Assembly (NCBI RefSeq): GCF_001894785.1
Contig: NZ_BCWW01000001.1
Span: forward strand, 248,001 to 312,000
DNA from: Rhodococcoides fascians NBRC 12155 = LMG 3623
Lineage (GTDB): Bacteria; Actinomycetota; Actinomycetes; Mycobacteriales; Mycobacteriaceae
Direction: 5' to 3'
DNA length: 64,000 nt
In this document: piece by piece, positions 34,575 through 43,904 of the stretch
How positions within the stretch are numbered: position 1 is the stretch's first letter
Layout: each line of letters opens with the position of its first letter
Notes under the pieces: model-generated
What the model was told of the DNA's origin: nothing
Databases searched by the model: none
What the model saw: the letters and a program-made list of their open reading frames with translations, nothing else
Position numbers and translations under genes: made by a program

Positions 34575-35579
34575 TTACAACTTCGGGAGTTTGACGACTT
34601 GTCCGGCGTAGGACAGTCCCGCACCGAAGGCGAGGAGCAGCGCTGTGTCGCCTGCTTTGGCTTTTCCGGTGCGCAGCAGTTCTTCCATTGCCAGGGGGAT
34701 GGACGCAGCCGAGGTGTTGCCGGTTTCGGCGATGTCGTTGGCGACGGCGGTGCCTTCGTCCAGGTTGAGACTCTTCGCCAGCAGGTCGGTGATGCGGCTG
34801 TTGGCCTGGTGCGGGATGAAGGCGTGCAGTTCGTCGGTTTTGATGCCGGCGACGTCGAGTACCTTCTGTGCGGCCTTGCCCATCTCGAATGCAGCCCAGC
34901 GGAAGACGGAGATTCCGTTCATCCTGATCCAGGGTCGTTCCATGTTGGCTGTCGTGATGTATTCGTACCAGTCCGTGGTCTGCACGATGGCGTCGGACTG
35001 CGAGCCGTCGGACCCCCATACGGCGGGTCCGATTTCGGTTTCGTCGCTCTGTCCGACGACGACGGCTCCGGCACCGTCGGCGAAGATGAAGCGGGTGGTG
35101 CGGTCGTACGGGTCGGTGGTGACGCTGAGCTGCTCGGCTCCGATGACGAGGACATACTGCGAGGTTCCGGCCTTGACCAGGTCCGATGCGACGGCGAGTG
35201 CGTAGCAGAAGCCTGCGCATCCGGCGCAGATGTCGAACGCGGCCGGTCCTTTGGTGCCGAGTCCGTGGGCAACCTTGGCGGCTGCTTGGGGTGTCAGTTC
35301 GAGGTGTGTGGAGGTCGCGACGATGACGGTGTCGACCTGCTCGGCGGAGATGCCGCTGGCTTCGAGTGCTTTTCGGCCTGCCGAGATCGACATCTGGACG
35401 ACGTTTTCTTCGGGGTCGGCGAATCGGCGGTTCTTGATGCCCGATCGCGTCTGAATCCACTCGTCACTGGAGTCGATGAACTCGCAGATCTCATCGTTGG
35501 TGACTATTCGTTCGGGGCGGTGAACGCCCAGACCGAGCATCTTCGACTGTCGACCTTGCGTTGTGCTGATCGCACCCAT
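34575..35579 (-). CDS. fabH: 3-oxoacyl-ACP synthase III
   Basis: 334 residues from ATG at 35579, with GAGGAAA upstream. The Cys-His-Asn triad is C121 (AGCAGF), H257 (PHQANSR) and N288 (ETGNTSAAS). It starts fatty acid chains by condensing an acyl-CoA with malonyl-ACP; in mycolic-acid bacteria FabH links FAS-I products to FAS-II. The DNDEICEFIDSSDEW-like N-terminus resembles mycobacterial FabH (the exact string here is TNDEICEFIDSSDEW). Whether it is the housekeeping FabH or a paralogue cannot be decided. Confidence 0.93.
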   Translation of the reverse strand: MGAISTTQGRQSKMLGLGVHRPERIVTNDEICEFIDSSDEWIQTRSGIKNRRFADPEENVVQMSISAGRKALEASGISAEQVDTVIVATSTHLELTPQAAAKVAHGLGTKGPAAFDICAGCAGFCYALAVASDLVKAGTSQYVLVIGAEQLSVTTDPYDRTTRFIFADGAGAVVVGQSDETEIGPAVWGSDGSQSDAIVQTTDWYEYITTANMERPWIRMNGISVFRWAAFEMGKAAQKVLDVAGIKTDELHAFIPHQANSRITDLLAKSLNLDEGTAVANDIAETGNTSAASIPLAMEELLRTGKAKAGDTALLLAFGAGLSYAGQVVKLPKL

Positions 35580-35611
35580 CTTCAATTTCCTCTCGTGCTA
35601 CCGCGCCATCG

Positions 35612-35627
35612 CCGAGCTTCGGCTCGG
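35612..35627. terminator. UUCG-type hairpin between hydrolase gene and fabH
   Basis: CCGAGC-TTCG-GCTCGG is a perfect 6-bp stem with a stable tetraloop, in the 100-base gap upstream of fabH. No T-run follows on either strand. It may be a weak terminator of the reverse hydrolase transcript or a processing hairpin. Confidence 0.45.
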
Positions 35628-35679
35628 GTCTTGGGCTACGGGCTCGTCGACACACGTTACGTGCGTCGACGGGAAAGGT

Positions 35680-36576
35680 TCACACCAGTTCGGTGATGAG
35701 CGCCGCGACCTCGGCGGGTTTGTCGATCATGGCGTGGTGATGGGCGGGTATGACGACGGTGAAATCCGCTCGCAAGTATGTGGCCAGCTTGCGCTGGGTC
35801 TTGATCCATCTGCGTCCCCACGGGGACGGGCGTCCGGTGTGGGCGGCCGCGACGATAACGGGAACAACGAGTGGCAATCGCTTCCGAAGTCGGTTCAATT
35901 CGGCCGCGAGGTCCGGGTAGACGACATCTTCGACGAGTGCAGCCGTGAGATAGGTAGGCCTGCGGTAGATGTCGTCGACCCAGTCGACGACGTCCTTCGG
36001 TGTCCCGTCGGGCGGCGTCGCCTGGTTGAGTATCGGTCGGACGCGCGGGCCGACGAGCCGCTGAAGGCCCGTGCGGCTCAGTAGCGTCGACAGGGAATGC
36101 GCTGCGCGCACTCGCAGAGCCGCCGGAAGGATGCGGCGGGGGTCGGACTCGGCGCTCGAGTCCAGGAGAAGAACACCACGTATGCGCGACGGGTACAGCC
36201 GGGCCACTGCTTCTGCGTAGAAGCCGGCAATCGAGTGACCCGCGACGACGGCCGGCTCGGTGACACCGAGCGCGTCGAGGACGCCGACGATCCTGTCGGC
36301 CTCGCCGCGGACGGTGGGAGTGGCGCCATCGGGTAGAGGGTCGCTGAGTCCGAAGCCGGGGCGGTCGAGAACCACGACATGATGTCGGGCGCTCAAGATA
36401 TCGACGGTGTCGTTCCAGTCGAACCAGTTACTGCCCAGGCCGCCGCAGAGAACGATCGTGGGGCCGGTTCCCCGGACGAACAGATGCAGACGTTGGCCGT
36501 CCACTTCGACGTACCGCCCGGGAGGATGTTTCACGGGAAACAATGCCTCGCGCTCGGTTCGATTCCCGTGATCCAT
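35680..36576 (-). CDS. Alpha/beta-fold hydrolase
   Basis: 298 residues. The nucleophile elbow is AGHSIAGF; the oxyanion region is CGGLGSNWFDW and the C-terminal His is in PAHHHAMID. Resembles general esterase/haloalkane-type hydrolases; substrate unknown. ATG at 36576 has GGTGGGGAC upstream. It is followed by fabH after a 100-base gap with a hairpin, so co-transcription is uncertain. Confidence 0.85.
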   Translation of the reverse strand: MDHGNRTEREALFPVKHPPGRYVEVDGQRLHLFVRGTGPTIVLCGGLGSNWFDWNDTVDILSARHHVVVLDRPGFGLSDPLPDGATPTVRGEADRIVGVLDALGVTEPAVVAGHSIAGFYAEAVARLYPSRIRGVLLLDSSAESDPRRILPAALRVRAAHSLSTLLSRTGLQRLVGPRVRPILNQATPPDGTPKDVVDWVDDIYRRPTYLTAALVEDVVYPDLAAELNRLRKRLPLVVPVIVAAAHTGRPSPWGRRWIKTQRKLATYLRADFTVVIPAHHHAMIDKPAEVAALITELV

Positions 36577-36685
36577 GTTTTCGTCCCCACCATGCATTGC
36601 CTACTCGAAGTTTGTTTATGCCTCCAGTTTCCACCATTCGCCCCGTTTTGCAACTTTCCCGTGGAGGATCGCCTCGGGAAGACCG

Positions 36686-39600
36686 TCATTGTCGCGGTTT
36701 GGCCAGCGGAAATGCGAGTGTCTCGCGAATGCTGCCGCCGGTGATGAGCATGACGACGCGGTCGACGCCCATTCCGAGGCCGCCGGTCGGGGGCATCCCG
36801 TGCTCGAGCGCCTGCAGGAAGTCCTCGTCCAAGCTCATCGCCTCTTCGTCGCCACCCGCAGCCAGCAACGACTGCTCGGTGAGGCGTCGACGTTGATCGA
36901 CGGGATCGGTCAACTCGCTGTAGGCCGTCCCCAGTTCGACCCCCCATGCCACCAGGTCCCACTTTTCCGCGACGCCGGGGATGCTCCGATGTGGTCTCGT
37001 CAACGGCGACATCGACGTCGGGAAGTCCTTGTAGAAGGTGGGGAATTCGGTGTAGTCCTCCACCAGGTGCTCGTACATGCCCTGGGCGACGGCACCCGCG
37101 TCCCACGACTTCTCGTACGGGATGTCGTTCTCGTCGCACAGCCGCTGCAGCTCGAACAGGGGCGTCGACGGCTCGACGGGAACACCCAATTTTTCGGCGA
37201 CGGCACCGTGCAGTGTCTTGACGGGCCATTCCCCGGAGATGTCGATCTCGATCATCTCGCCGTCCGGGCCGTCGGGACGCAGAATGATCTCGCGGCCGTG
37301 CGCTGCCACGGCTGCACGCTGAATCAGTTCGCGGCACAACACCATTGCGCGCTCGTAGTCACTGTGTGCCTCGTACGCTTCGAGGATCGTGAACTCCGGA
37401 TTGTGCTTGAAGTCCGCTCCCTCGTTGCGGAACACTCGCCCGATCTCGAAGACCTTCTCCATGCCGCCGACGCACAGCCGTTTCAGATAGAGCTCCGGTG
37501 CGATGCGCAGGTACAGATCCAGATTGTAGGCATTGATGTGGGTGACGAACGGGGCAGCGTTCGCACCGCCGTGTACCTGCTGCAGGATCGGTGTCTCGAC
37601 CTCCATGTAGCCGCGATCGCTCAGTGAATCACGAAGCGACTTCACCACATTCGAGCGTGCGATCATCAGCGCGCGCGCATCGCGGTTGATCGCCAGGTCC
37701 ACGTACCGCTGCCGTACTCGCGCTTCCGGATCGGTCAGACCGCGGTACTTGTCGGGCAGAGGGTGCAGGCATTTGGCGTTCATTCGCCACTCGGTGGCGA
37801 GCAGCGACAGCTCACCACGCCTGCTGTATCCGATGGTGCCACTGACTTCGATGAGGTCACCCAGGTCGAAGTCGGCATCGAATTCCTCGATTCTGTCGCC
37901 GACGCGTTCGCGGTCGAACAGCACCTGAATATCGGCCGACCAGTCCCGGATGACGGCGAACGACACGCCGCCGTAGTCGCGAATGCGCAGTATTCGACCC
38001 GCAATTCGGACGGTCGTGCCCTGGGGCGATGCCGCCGCTTCACCGACGGTGTGTGTCGGGGGATAGGCGACGGGATAGCCCTCGATGCCGTCACTTTCGA
38101 GACGATCGAGTTTGGCCATGCGCACGCGTACCTGGTCGGGACGTTTGCGGCCGGGCACGGTGTCGTCTGCGGGAGTCTCGGGTCCGCTGCCGTCGGGATG
38201 AATGTCCTCGGCGTCGACCAACGCTGCCGGCACCGCGACGTGGGACCCGGTGTGCTTCGAGGCGCGCCGAAAGGTCGGCAGAGTCAAGAAGCCTTCGGCG
38301 ATGGCCGACGCGACACCGACCTTCGGCAGCACCCGATTGTCGGCGAAGCACAGGTAGCGCGGCTCCCATTCCGGCAAGTACTTCACATTCGAGCGATACA
38401 GCGCCTCGAGCTGCCACCAGCGCGAGAAGAACACCAATACGCTGCGCCAGATTCGCAGGACCGGACCGGCCCCGATCCGACTACCCTCCTCGAACGCAGC
38501 ACGGAACACCGCGAAGTTCAGCGAAATCTTGCTGACACCGAAATGATCTGCGCCGGTGGCAAGTTCGGTCACCATCAACTCGATGACACCGTTAGGTGAC
38601 GCCGGATCGCGGCGCATCAGGTCCAACGACGCGCCGGTCCGACCCCACGGCACCAGCGACAGAACACCGACTATCTTCTCGCCCTGAACTGCCTGCACCA
38701 GAAGACAATCGCCGTCGAGCGGATCGCCCAACCGGCCCAGCGCCATCGAGAAACCACGCTCGGTCTCGGTATCGCGCCACGCGTCCGCGCACGCAATGAT
38801 CTCGTCCATCTCCTCGGCAGAAATATCGCGATGACGACGCACGGTGACCACGACACCCGCTTTGCGAGCCCGGTTGACGGCCTGACGCACGGGACGCATC
38901 TCGCGTCCATTGAGGTTGAAATCTTTGGTTTTCAGGATTGCTTCGTCGCCGAGTTCGAGAACACTCAGGCCGGCCCGCTTGTAGGCCGTGGCCCCGATCT
39001 CGCTGGCCCCCATGACAGCTGGGGTCCAGCCGTACTTCTCGGCCAGGTCGAGCCATTCGGATATCGCATGTGGCCACGCCTCGGGGTTGCCGATCGGGTC
39101 ACCACTGGCCAGACACACCCCGACCTCGACGCGATACGTCACCGCCGCCTTGCCGCTGGTGGCGAAGATGACGCCCTTGTCGCGGCGGGTCGCGAAGTAA
39201 CCGAGGGAATCGTCGGCACCCCACTTGTCGAGCAGGCCGCGCAGAGCCGACTCGTCGCGGCCGGTCAACGCATTGCTCGACCGCTGCGACCGGAACAACG
39301 TCACCACGGCACCGAGCAACGCCAGCGCTCCGAACAGTCCCAACCCCGTATTGACAAAACCGTTCGGCCTACCGTCGAACTGCTCGTTGTCCACCGTCGC
39401 CAACGCCGTCACCCTGTTGAACGCCCACAGGAACGTCTGACCCTCCGGCAACGAACCCGGGAACAACGCCACCAACGCCCACCCGACAATCGTGCCGACG
39501 GCCGCTCCCAGCACGAGCACCCCGAGCGCCTTCCACACCGCACCACGCCGAACCCGCGTGTAGAACTCCTTGCGCGACGCGATCAGCAGACCCGTCACGA

Positions 39601-39997
39601 CGACATGAACCGCCAACGCAATCCACGAACTGGCGTTCTTGTCCTCGATGCCCTCCGCGACGTTCGTGATCGCCAACAACACCAAATAGATCGTCAGCAG
39701 CCACCACGCAATACGCTTCCGACTCGCCAACGCCGCCGCCAACAACCCGACAACCAACGCCCACGACAAACTCGTATCCGGAGCATCGAAGTAATACGTG
39801 TCGACATACTCCCGCGGCGCATGAACCAGATACCGCAAAGTGGGCGACAGACTCCACAGAAACAACGCCGCCGCGAACACACCGAGCACCAGCCCCGCGA
39901 TATGCGGAACCTCACTCAACCGACCGCGCTGCGGCGGCGAAAACGACCGTGGTGCCGTGGTACCCGACCGATCCGAGGGAACTGCTGTCGCCGTCAT
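36686..39997 (-). CDS. lysX: Fused lysylphosphatidylglycerol synthase / lysyl-tRNA synthetase LysX
   Basis: 1103 residues, the full LysX fusion. The N-terminal ~215 residues hold membrane helices, followed by a DUF2156/MprF-type lysyltransferase (to about 570). The C-terminal half is a class-II lysyl-tRNA synthetase with an OB-fold, motif 2 [18 protein letters not shown] and motif 3 [12 protein letters not shown]. It charges tRNA-Lys and moves lysine onto phosphatidylglycerol, lowering surface charge and giving resistance to cationic peptides in M. tuberculosis. A GGGAGTGAGAC site precedes the ATG. A separate housekeeping lysS is expected elsewhere. Confidence 0.96.
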   Translation of the reverse strand: MTATAVPSDRSGTTAPRSFSPPQRGRLSEVPHIAGLVLGVFAAALFLWSLSPTLRYLVHAPREYVDTYYFDAPDTSLSWALVVGLLAAALASRKRIAWWLLTIYLVLLAITNVAEGIEDKNASSWIALAVHVVVTGLLIASRKEFYTRVRRGAVWKALGVLVLGAAVGTIVGWALVALFPGSLPEGQTFLWAFNRVTALATVDNEQFDGRPNGFVNTGLGLFGALALLGAVVTLFRSQRSSNALTGRDESALRGLLDKWGADDSLGYFATRRDKGVIFATSGKAAVTYRVEVGVCLASGDPIGNPEAWPHAISEWLDLAEKYGWTPAVMGASEIGATAYKRAGLSVLELGDEAILKTKDFNLNGREMRPVRQAVNRARKAGVVVTVRRHRDISAEEMDEIIACADAWRDTETERGFSMALGRLGDPLDGDCLLVQAVQGEKIVGVLSLVPWGRTGASLDLMRRDPASPNGVIELMVTELATGADHFGVSKISLNFAVFRAAFEEGSRIGAGPVLRIWRSVLVFFSRWWQLEALYRSNVKYLPEWEPRYLCFADNRVLPKVGVASAIAEGFLTLPTFRRASKHTGSHVAVPAALVDAEDIHPDGSGPETPADDTVPGRKRPDQVRVRMAKLDRLESDGIEGYPVAYPPTHTVGEAAASPQGTTVRIAGRILRIRDYGGVSFAVIRDWSADIQVLFDRERVGDRIEEFDADFDLGDLIEVSGTIGYSRRGELSLLATEWRMNAKCLHPLPDKYRGLTDPEARVRQRYVDLAINRDARALMIARSNVVKSLRDSLSDRGYMEVETPILQQVHGGANAAPFVTHINAYNLDLYLRIAPELYLKRLCVGGMEKVFEIGRVFRNEGADFKHNPEFTILEAYEAHSDYERAMVLCRELIQRAAVAAHGREIILRPDGPDGEMIEIDISGEWPVKTLHGAVAEKLGVPVEPSTPLFELQRLCDENDIPYEKSWDAGAVAQGMYEHLVEDYTEFPTFYKDFPTSMSPLTRPHRSIPGVAEKWDLVAWGVELGTAYSELTDPVDQRRRLTEQSLLAAGGDEEAMSLDEDFLQALEHGMPPTGGLGMGVDRVVMLITGGSIRETLAFPLAKPRQ

Positions 39998-40083
39998 GTC
40001 TCACTCCCGAAATAAGAACGCACGAGTTGCAAGATAGACGGTATCCCCGCTGAGGTGGGTGGTTTGCCTGTTGCCGCCCCGCC

Positions 40084-40142
40084 GTCCACTCAATGTGACA
40101 TTTGGTGGCCTTTCCGGCAGTCAATGGCACATCGAGTGGACT
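40084..40142 (-). repeat. Dispersed bipartite repeat element, copy 4 (reverse)
   Basis: The only reverse-oriented copy. Read on the minus strand, half-sites CCACTCGATGTGCCATTGA and CCACCAAATGTCACATTGA flank CTGCCGGAAAGG. It lies in the divergent gap between lysX and the AbiEi-like gene, so it cannot be serving as a terminator of either neighbour. Confidence 0.88.
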
Positions 40143-40211
40143 CGCGGCCGGTCACGAGAGCGCGCCTGGCCGTGCTCGAGTCAGAGTGTGGGCGACCCCT
40201 CCTGTATGCGT

Positions 40212-40238
40212 TTGTCCACAGGTATTCGGTTATCCACA
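40212..40238. promoter_or_regulatory. Pair of perfect DnaA boxes
   Basis: TTGTCCACA (40212-40220) and TTATCCACA (40230-40238) are both exact boxes in the same orientation, 18 bp apart, upstream of the AbiEi-like gene and beside repeat element copy 4. The rest of the 304-base gap (39998-40301) holds no gene. Confidence 0.55.
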
Positions 40239-40301
40239 GGGCTGTTGATAGTGCGACGTCGGGTGCGATCGGTGTCCGGCCGAGCGTGCAGGATCGTCTG
40301 T

Positions 40302-41273
40302 ATGAAGAGGGGCGGCGCACGGGTCGATGCGAGGGTAATTGCGGCCGCATCGGATCGCGGGCTGGTGCGGACTGCTCATCTTCTCGAACTCGGCGTCGCG
40401 TCGAAGACGATTGTTCGGCGCACGCTGCCGGACGGTATCTGGTCACGGGCGCTACCTGGCCTGGTGTTCTTGAAGAACCGTTCGCTGACGCCCTTGGAGC
40501 GGGCGGTTGCCGCGTCCATCTACTGCGGTCGTGATGGCGTCATCAGTGGTCGGGCCGGGCTGGCGTTGCATGGTCTCGGTACATCCGGCTCGTTCGAGGA
40601 GACGTTCGTGCTCATTCCCGAGGCGCAGCACCGCAGGTCCGTGAGCTTCGCCGCGGTGGAACGTACGTGGCGGATGCCAACGGCGGAAAGTAAGTCGGGT
40701 CTTCCCGTCGCGCCGGTTGTTCGGTGTTTGTGCGACGCAATTCGCCGCATGAAGAACGCCGAGCAGTGCATGGCGCTCGTTGCCAGTGTCGTTCAGCGGG
40801 GTGCCGCAACGATCGAGGCGATCATGAAGGAACTGGACGCCGGCACCACGCGTGGAACCGCGATGCCTCGTCGAGTACTTCGCGAACTGGCCGCCGGCGC
40901 GCACTCCGTTGCCGAAGCACACGCGCAGAAGTTGTACGCACGCAGCGGTCTTCCCCCGATGACTCACAATGTCGCGGTACGCGACGAGTCGGGCAGGTTG
41001 CTACTGGTGGCCGACAATTGGCTCGACGACGTCGCCCTCGACTGGGAGATCGACTCGCTCGAATATCACCTGTCACCCGCGGCGCACCGCGCCACCGTGG
41101 AACGACGGGAGCGCGCTCAGAACGCCGGCATCATTGTCGTGACTCACCTGCCGAGCGATATTCGCGACGATCCGGAACGTGTTCTCTCCGACCTGCGGTC
41201 CCGGTACCGACAGGCGCTCGCGCGTCCGCGCCCCCACGTCACCGTCGACCCGTCCTACCGCCGATCGGGCTGA
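40302..41273 (+). CDS. AbiEi-like winged-helix protein with DUF559-like C-terminus
   Basis: 323 residues. The N-terminal ~70 residues resemble the winged-helix of AbiEi-type antitoxins (RTAHLLELGVASKTIVRRTL, GIWSRALPGLV). The C-terminal part has WEIDSLEYHLSPAAH and a DRxR-like ERRERAQNAGIIVV, as in DUF559/Vsr-like nuclease folds. No AbiEii-type nucleotidyltransferase toxin lies nearby, so this is an orphan; many Actinobacteria carry several such genes. ATG at 40302 follows CAGGATCG. The end overlaps the convergent GNAT gene by 19 bases. Confidence 0.75.
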   Translation: MKRGGARVDARVIAAASDRGLVRTAHLLELGVASKTIVRRTLPDGIWSRALPGLVFLKNRSLTPLERAVAASIYCGRDGVISGRAGLALHGLGTSGSFEETFVLIPEAQHRRSVSFAAVERTWRMPTAESKSGLPVAPVVRCLCDAIRRMKNAEQCMALVASVVQRGAATIEAIMKELDAGTTRGTAMPRRVLRELAAGAHSVAEAHAQKLYARSGLPPMTHNVAVRDESGRLLLVADNWLDDVALDWEIDSLEYHLSPAAHRATVERRERAQNAGIIVVTHLPSDIRDDPERVLSDLRSRYRQALARPRPHVTVDPSYRRSG

Positions 41274-41809
41274 TACACCCAAATCATGTGGTCTCCGGTT
41301 TCGGCCGCAGCGGCCAAAGCTCGCGGCTCGATCCTGTCGAGGACGAAACCCAGCCGCCGCGGAACGGCTCGACTCCTCGAATTGGCTGCATCACAATGAA
41401 TTTCGACGCGATCGACGTCGGCGAGTTTCAATGCCTCTTGCGTGAGGGTCGCGGTGGCTTCCGAGATGATGCCGTCACCCTCGGCTGCACTGTCGAGCCA
41501 GTACCCGATTTCGATCCCACCCGGTCCGACTCGTCGGTGCAATGCAATCTTCCCCAGGAATGCGCTGGTGGATCGACCGAAAATGCCGTAGTCGTACATT
41601 TCGTCGGCGTCCCACAGCTTCCGGCTTTCCGCGATGCGGACGATCTGCGCCGACCTGTCGGCAGCGTCCTCGGTGGCCCAACCGAGCCACGGCAGCAGGC
41701 GGACCCGATTTCGCTCGATCGTTTCGGCAATGACGACAGCATCGTCTGCCGTCTCGCGTCGAACCACGAGACGGTCGGTGACAATCCGAACGGGAGGTTT
41801 GCTGAGCAT
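41255..41809 (-). CDS. GNAT acetyltransferase (RimJ/RimL-like)
   Basis: 184 residues, GNAT fold. It begins with VRIVTDRLVVRRETADDA and has GYWLDSAAEGDGIISEATATL, the RimJ/RimL acetyl-CoA signature, and RRLGFVLD near the end. In this subfamily N-terminal or ribosomal-protein acetylation is common, but the acceptor here is unknown. ATG at 41809. Element copy 5 lies upstream. Confidence 0.85.
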   Translation of the reverse strand: MLSKPPVRIVTDRLVVRRETADDAVVIAETIERNRVRLLPWLGWATEDAADRSAQIVRIAESRKLWDADEMYDYGIFGRSTSAFLGKIALHRRVGPGGIEIGYWLDSAAEGDGIISEATATLTQEALKLADVDRVEIHCDAANSRSRAVPRRLGFVLDRIEPRALAAAAETGDHMIWVYQPDRR

Positions 41810-41874
41810 TGCGACAGTCTGACTCCCTGCTAGTGCCAATTCCACTGGTTTTCGGTGCCCTCCGACCCACGTGC

Positions 41875-41933
41875 AGTCCACTCGATGTGCCATTGACGGT
41901 CGAAAGGGCCACCGGATGTCACATTGAGTGGTC
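41875..41933 (+). repeat. Dispersed bipartite repeat element, copy 5
   Basis: Half-sites CCACTCGATGTGCCATTGA and CCACCGGATGTCACATTGA flank CGGTCGAAAGGG. Located between the GNAT gene and PPOX gene 2. Confidence 0.88.
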
Positions 41934-42002
41934 AGACGGTAGTGGTGTCAGACGGGAGTGGTCAGCCGGGAGTGGTCAGGCGGTAGAGGTCTGGCGGTGG
42001 GG
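41925..42002 (+). repeat. Degenerate 14-17-bp tandem repeats running out of element copy 5
   Basis: Starting at the last bases of the element, GAGTGGTCAGACGG-like units recur five times (AGTGGTGTCAGACGGG, AGTGGTCAGCCGGG, AGTGGTCAGGCGGT, AGAGGTCTGGCGGT). This mirrors the edge repeats at copies 1 and 3. Confidence 0.8.
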
Positions 42003-42035
42003 TGGGCGATGCTTGGGGGAGAGGAAGTAAAACGA

Positions 42036-42455
42036 TCAGGAAGCGGACCACGATCTCCAGGACAGTTTGTCGATGACGATGACCGGGCCCTCGGGTCGGT
42101 TGTTCTTGTATTGGCTGTATTTCGCGACGAGGGTGTCGGTACCGACTGTGCCTTCGGCGCTGCCCGCGTCGACGATGCGGGCGTTGCCGTCGGCGCGGAT
42201 CCACCAGAGTTGGGACCAGTCGTCGGAGTAGTGGTCGGCGATGAGGCTGACGGCGGGATCGGCGTGGATGTTGTCGAGTCGCTGCAGTTTCTGGGTGGTT
42301 TTGGGTTTCCAGTCGATGGCTGTGTAGATGTGATCGCCGGTGGGCGCGACAGCGAAGACGATGGGGACCAGGTGTGGGGTGCCGTTGGGGTTGATGGTGG
42401 AGAGTTGGGCGCGGGGTGCGTCGGTGAAGCGTTGAATTTCGTTGTCTATCTTCAC
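42036..42455 (-). CDS. PPOX-class F420-dependent oxidoreductase (2)
   Basis: 139 residues. Split-barrel protein with APRAQLSTINPNGTPHLVPIVF and a central KPKTTQKLQRLDNI, close to the TIGR03668 group of probable F420 enzymes. GTG at 42455 follows GAGGAACCGAAC. It lies 10 bases after the GGDEF-EAL gene stop, so it may be read from that promoter. Substrate unknown. Confidence 0.85.
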   Translation of the reverse strand: MKIDNEIQRFTDAPRAQLSTINPNGTPHLVPIVFAVAPTGDHIYTAIDWKPKTTQKLQRLDNIHADPAVSLIADHYSDDWSQLWWIRADGNARIVDAGSAEGTVGTDTLVAKYSQYKNNRPEGPVIVIDKLSWRSWSAS

Positions 42456-42465
42456 GTTCGGTTCC

Positions 42466-43821
42466 TCATGCGGATTCGCTGTGGCTGCTGTGTCGGGTGA
42501 TGTATTGCTCCAGTTCGGCGACGGGCATGGGTCGTCCGAGGAGGTGTCCTTGGCCGAAGGTTACGCCCATGTCGGTGCAGATTCGGAGTTGTTCGGTGGT
42601 CTCGATGCCTTCGATGACGGTGTCTTTGCCGAGGGTGGTGGTGACGTCGACGAGGGCGGTGCAGAGGGTGGTCATGGCGCGGCGTCGGTGCAGGTTGGTG
42701 CTGTCGAGGTGTTGGGTGAGGGATCTGTCGATTTTGAGGATGTCGACGGGCAGGGTGGCGAGTCGTTCGAGGGAGGAGAAGCCGGAGCCGAAGTCGTCGA
42801 TGGCGATGAGGACGCCGTGGCGTTGGACGTCGCGGAGTTGGTAGTGCACGGCGTCGAGGTCGTGCAGCGTCTGCGATTCGGCGAGTTCGAGTGCGAGTCG
42901 ACCGCGTTCGATGCCGTGGGTGTCGACGATGTCGATGACGTCGGTGGCCAGGGTTCCTGCGGCGAAGTGCGCGGGGCTGACGTTGACACCGACCTGGAGC
43001 ATGATCGCTCGGGATTGCCAGTCGGCGATGGTTGCCGCGACGTCGGTGAGAATCCACATGCTCAGGGGGATTATCAGGTCGTTGTCTTCGGCGAGGGGGA
43101 TGAAGGCGTCGGGCATCAGAAGTCCGAGTTCGGGGTGGTTCCAGCGAACGAGGGCTTCGGCTCCGACCACGGCTCCGGTCGCGAGTTCGACGATGGGTTG
43201 GTAGACCATGGTGAGCTCGCGCGCGGTCATGGCGACTCCGCGCAGTCGTTCGAGGAGCTCGAGCCGAGTGCGGTTGGTGTGGTGCAGCTCGTCGGTGAAG
43301 ATGTGATGCCGGTTGCGGCCGGTGGCTTTGGCGGCGTGCATCGCGGCGGTCGCGTTGTGCACCAGCTGGGTGGCGCGATCGGTGCTCCCGGTGGTGGACG
43401 CGACACCGACGCTGGCGGTGAGGGTGAGTTGACGGCCGCCGAGCTCGAAGGGGGGCTCGAAGATGCTGGCGAATCCCGCGGCCATCGCTCGGGCTGCCAG
43501 GGAATGGCAGCCGTAGGCGACGATGACGAATTCGTCCCCGGTGAGTCGGCCGATGGTGTCGCCGGGTCGAGTCGATGCGGTGAGTCGGTCGGCGACCATG
43601 CACAGCAGCTCGTCGCCCTGGGCCGGTCCGAGCGCGTCGTTGAATTCACGGAAGCCGTCGATGTCGACGAGGAGGACGCTGAAGTGCTGGTCAGGGCCTA
43701 GGTCGACCAGCGCGGCGGTGATGGTGGCCAGGATTTCGTCCCGGTTCGCAAGCCCGGTGAGGGCGTCGAGCGTCGGGTTGGGGTCGGCACGGCGGAGCGG
43801 CGTGTCGTGTTCTCGACTCAC
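42466..43821 (-). CDS. GGDEF-EAL protein with degenerate GGDEF
   Basis: 451 residues from GTG at 43821, chosen because AGGGGGC lies just upstream. No membrane segment or sensor domain precedes the GGDEF domain, whose signature reads LTGDEFVIV (Thr for the first Gly), so cyclase activity is doubtful though not excluded. The EAL domain is complete: GAEALVRW, DDFGSGFSSLERL, KIDRSL and EGIET. Net activity is probably cyclic di-GMP hydrolysis, perhaps GTP-regulated. It is soluble and cytosolic. Confidence 0.88.
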   Translation of the reverse strand: MSREHDTPLRRADPNPTLDALTGLANRDEILATITAALVDLGPDQHFSVLLVDIDGFREFNDALGPAQGDELLCMVADRLTASTRPGDTIGRLTGDEFVIVAYGCHSLAARAMAAGFASIFEPPFELGGRQLTLTASVGVASTTGSTDRATQLVHNATAAMHAAKATGRNRHHIFTDELHHTNRTRLELLERLRGVAMTARELTMVYQPIVELATGAVVGAEALVRWNHPELGLLMPDAFIPLAEDNDLIIPLSMWILTDVAATIADWQSRAIMLQVGVNVSPAHFAAGTLATDVIDIVDTHGIERGRLALELAESQTLHDLDAVHYQLRDVQRHGVLIAIDDFGSGFSSLERLATLPVDILKIDRSLTQHLDSTNLHRRRAMTTLCTALVDVTTTLGKDTVIEGIETTEQLRICTDMGVTFGQGHLLGRPMPVAELEQYITRHSSHSESA

Positions 43822-43904
43822 AGTGCCCCCTAGTAGCCGGACGGCCACCGGCGATACTAGCCGAAGAGTTTGCTTAACGCCTATAAACGGGGAGCACGCC
43901 CTTT

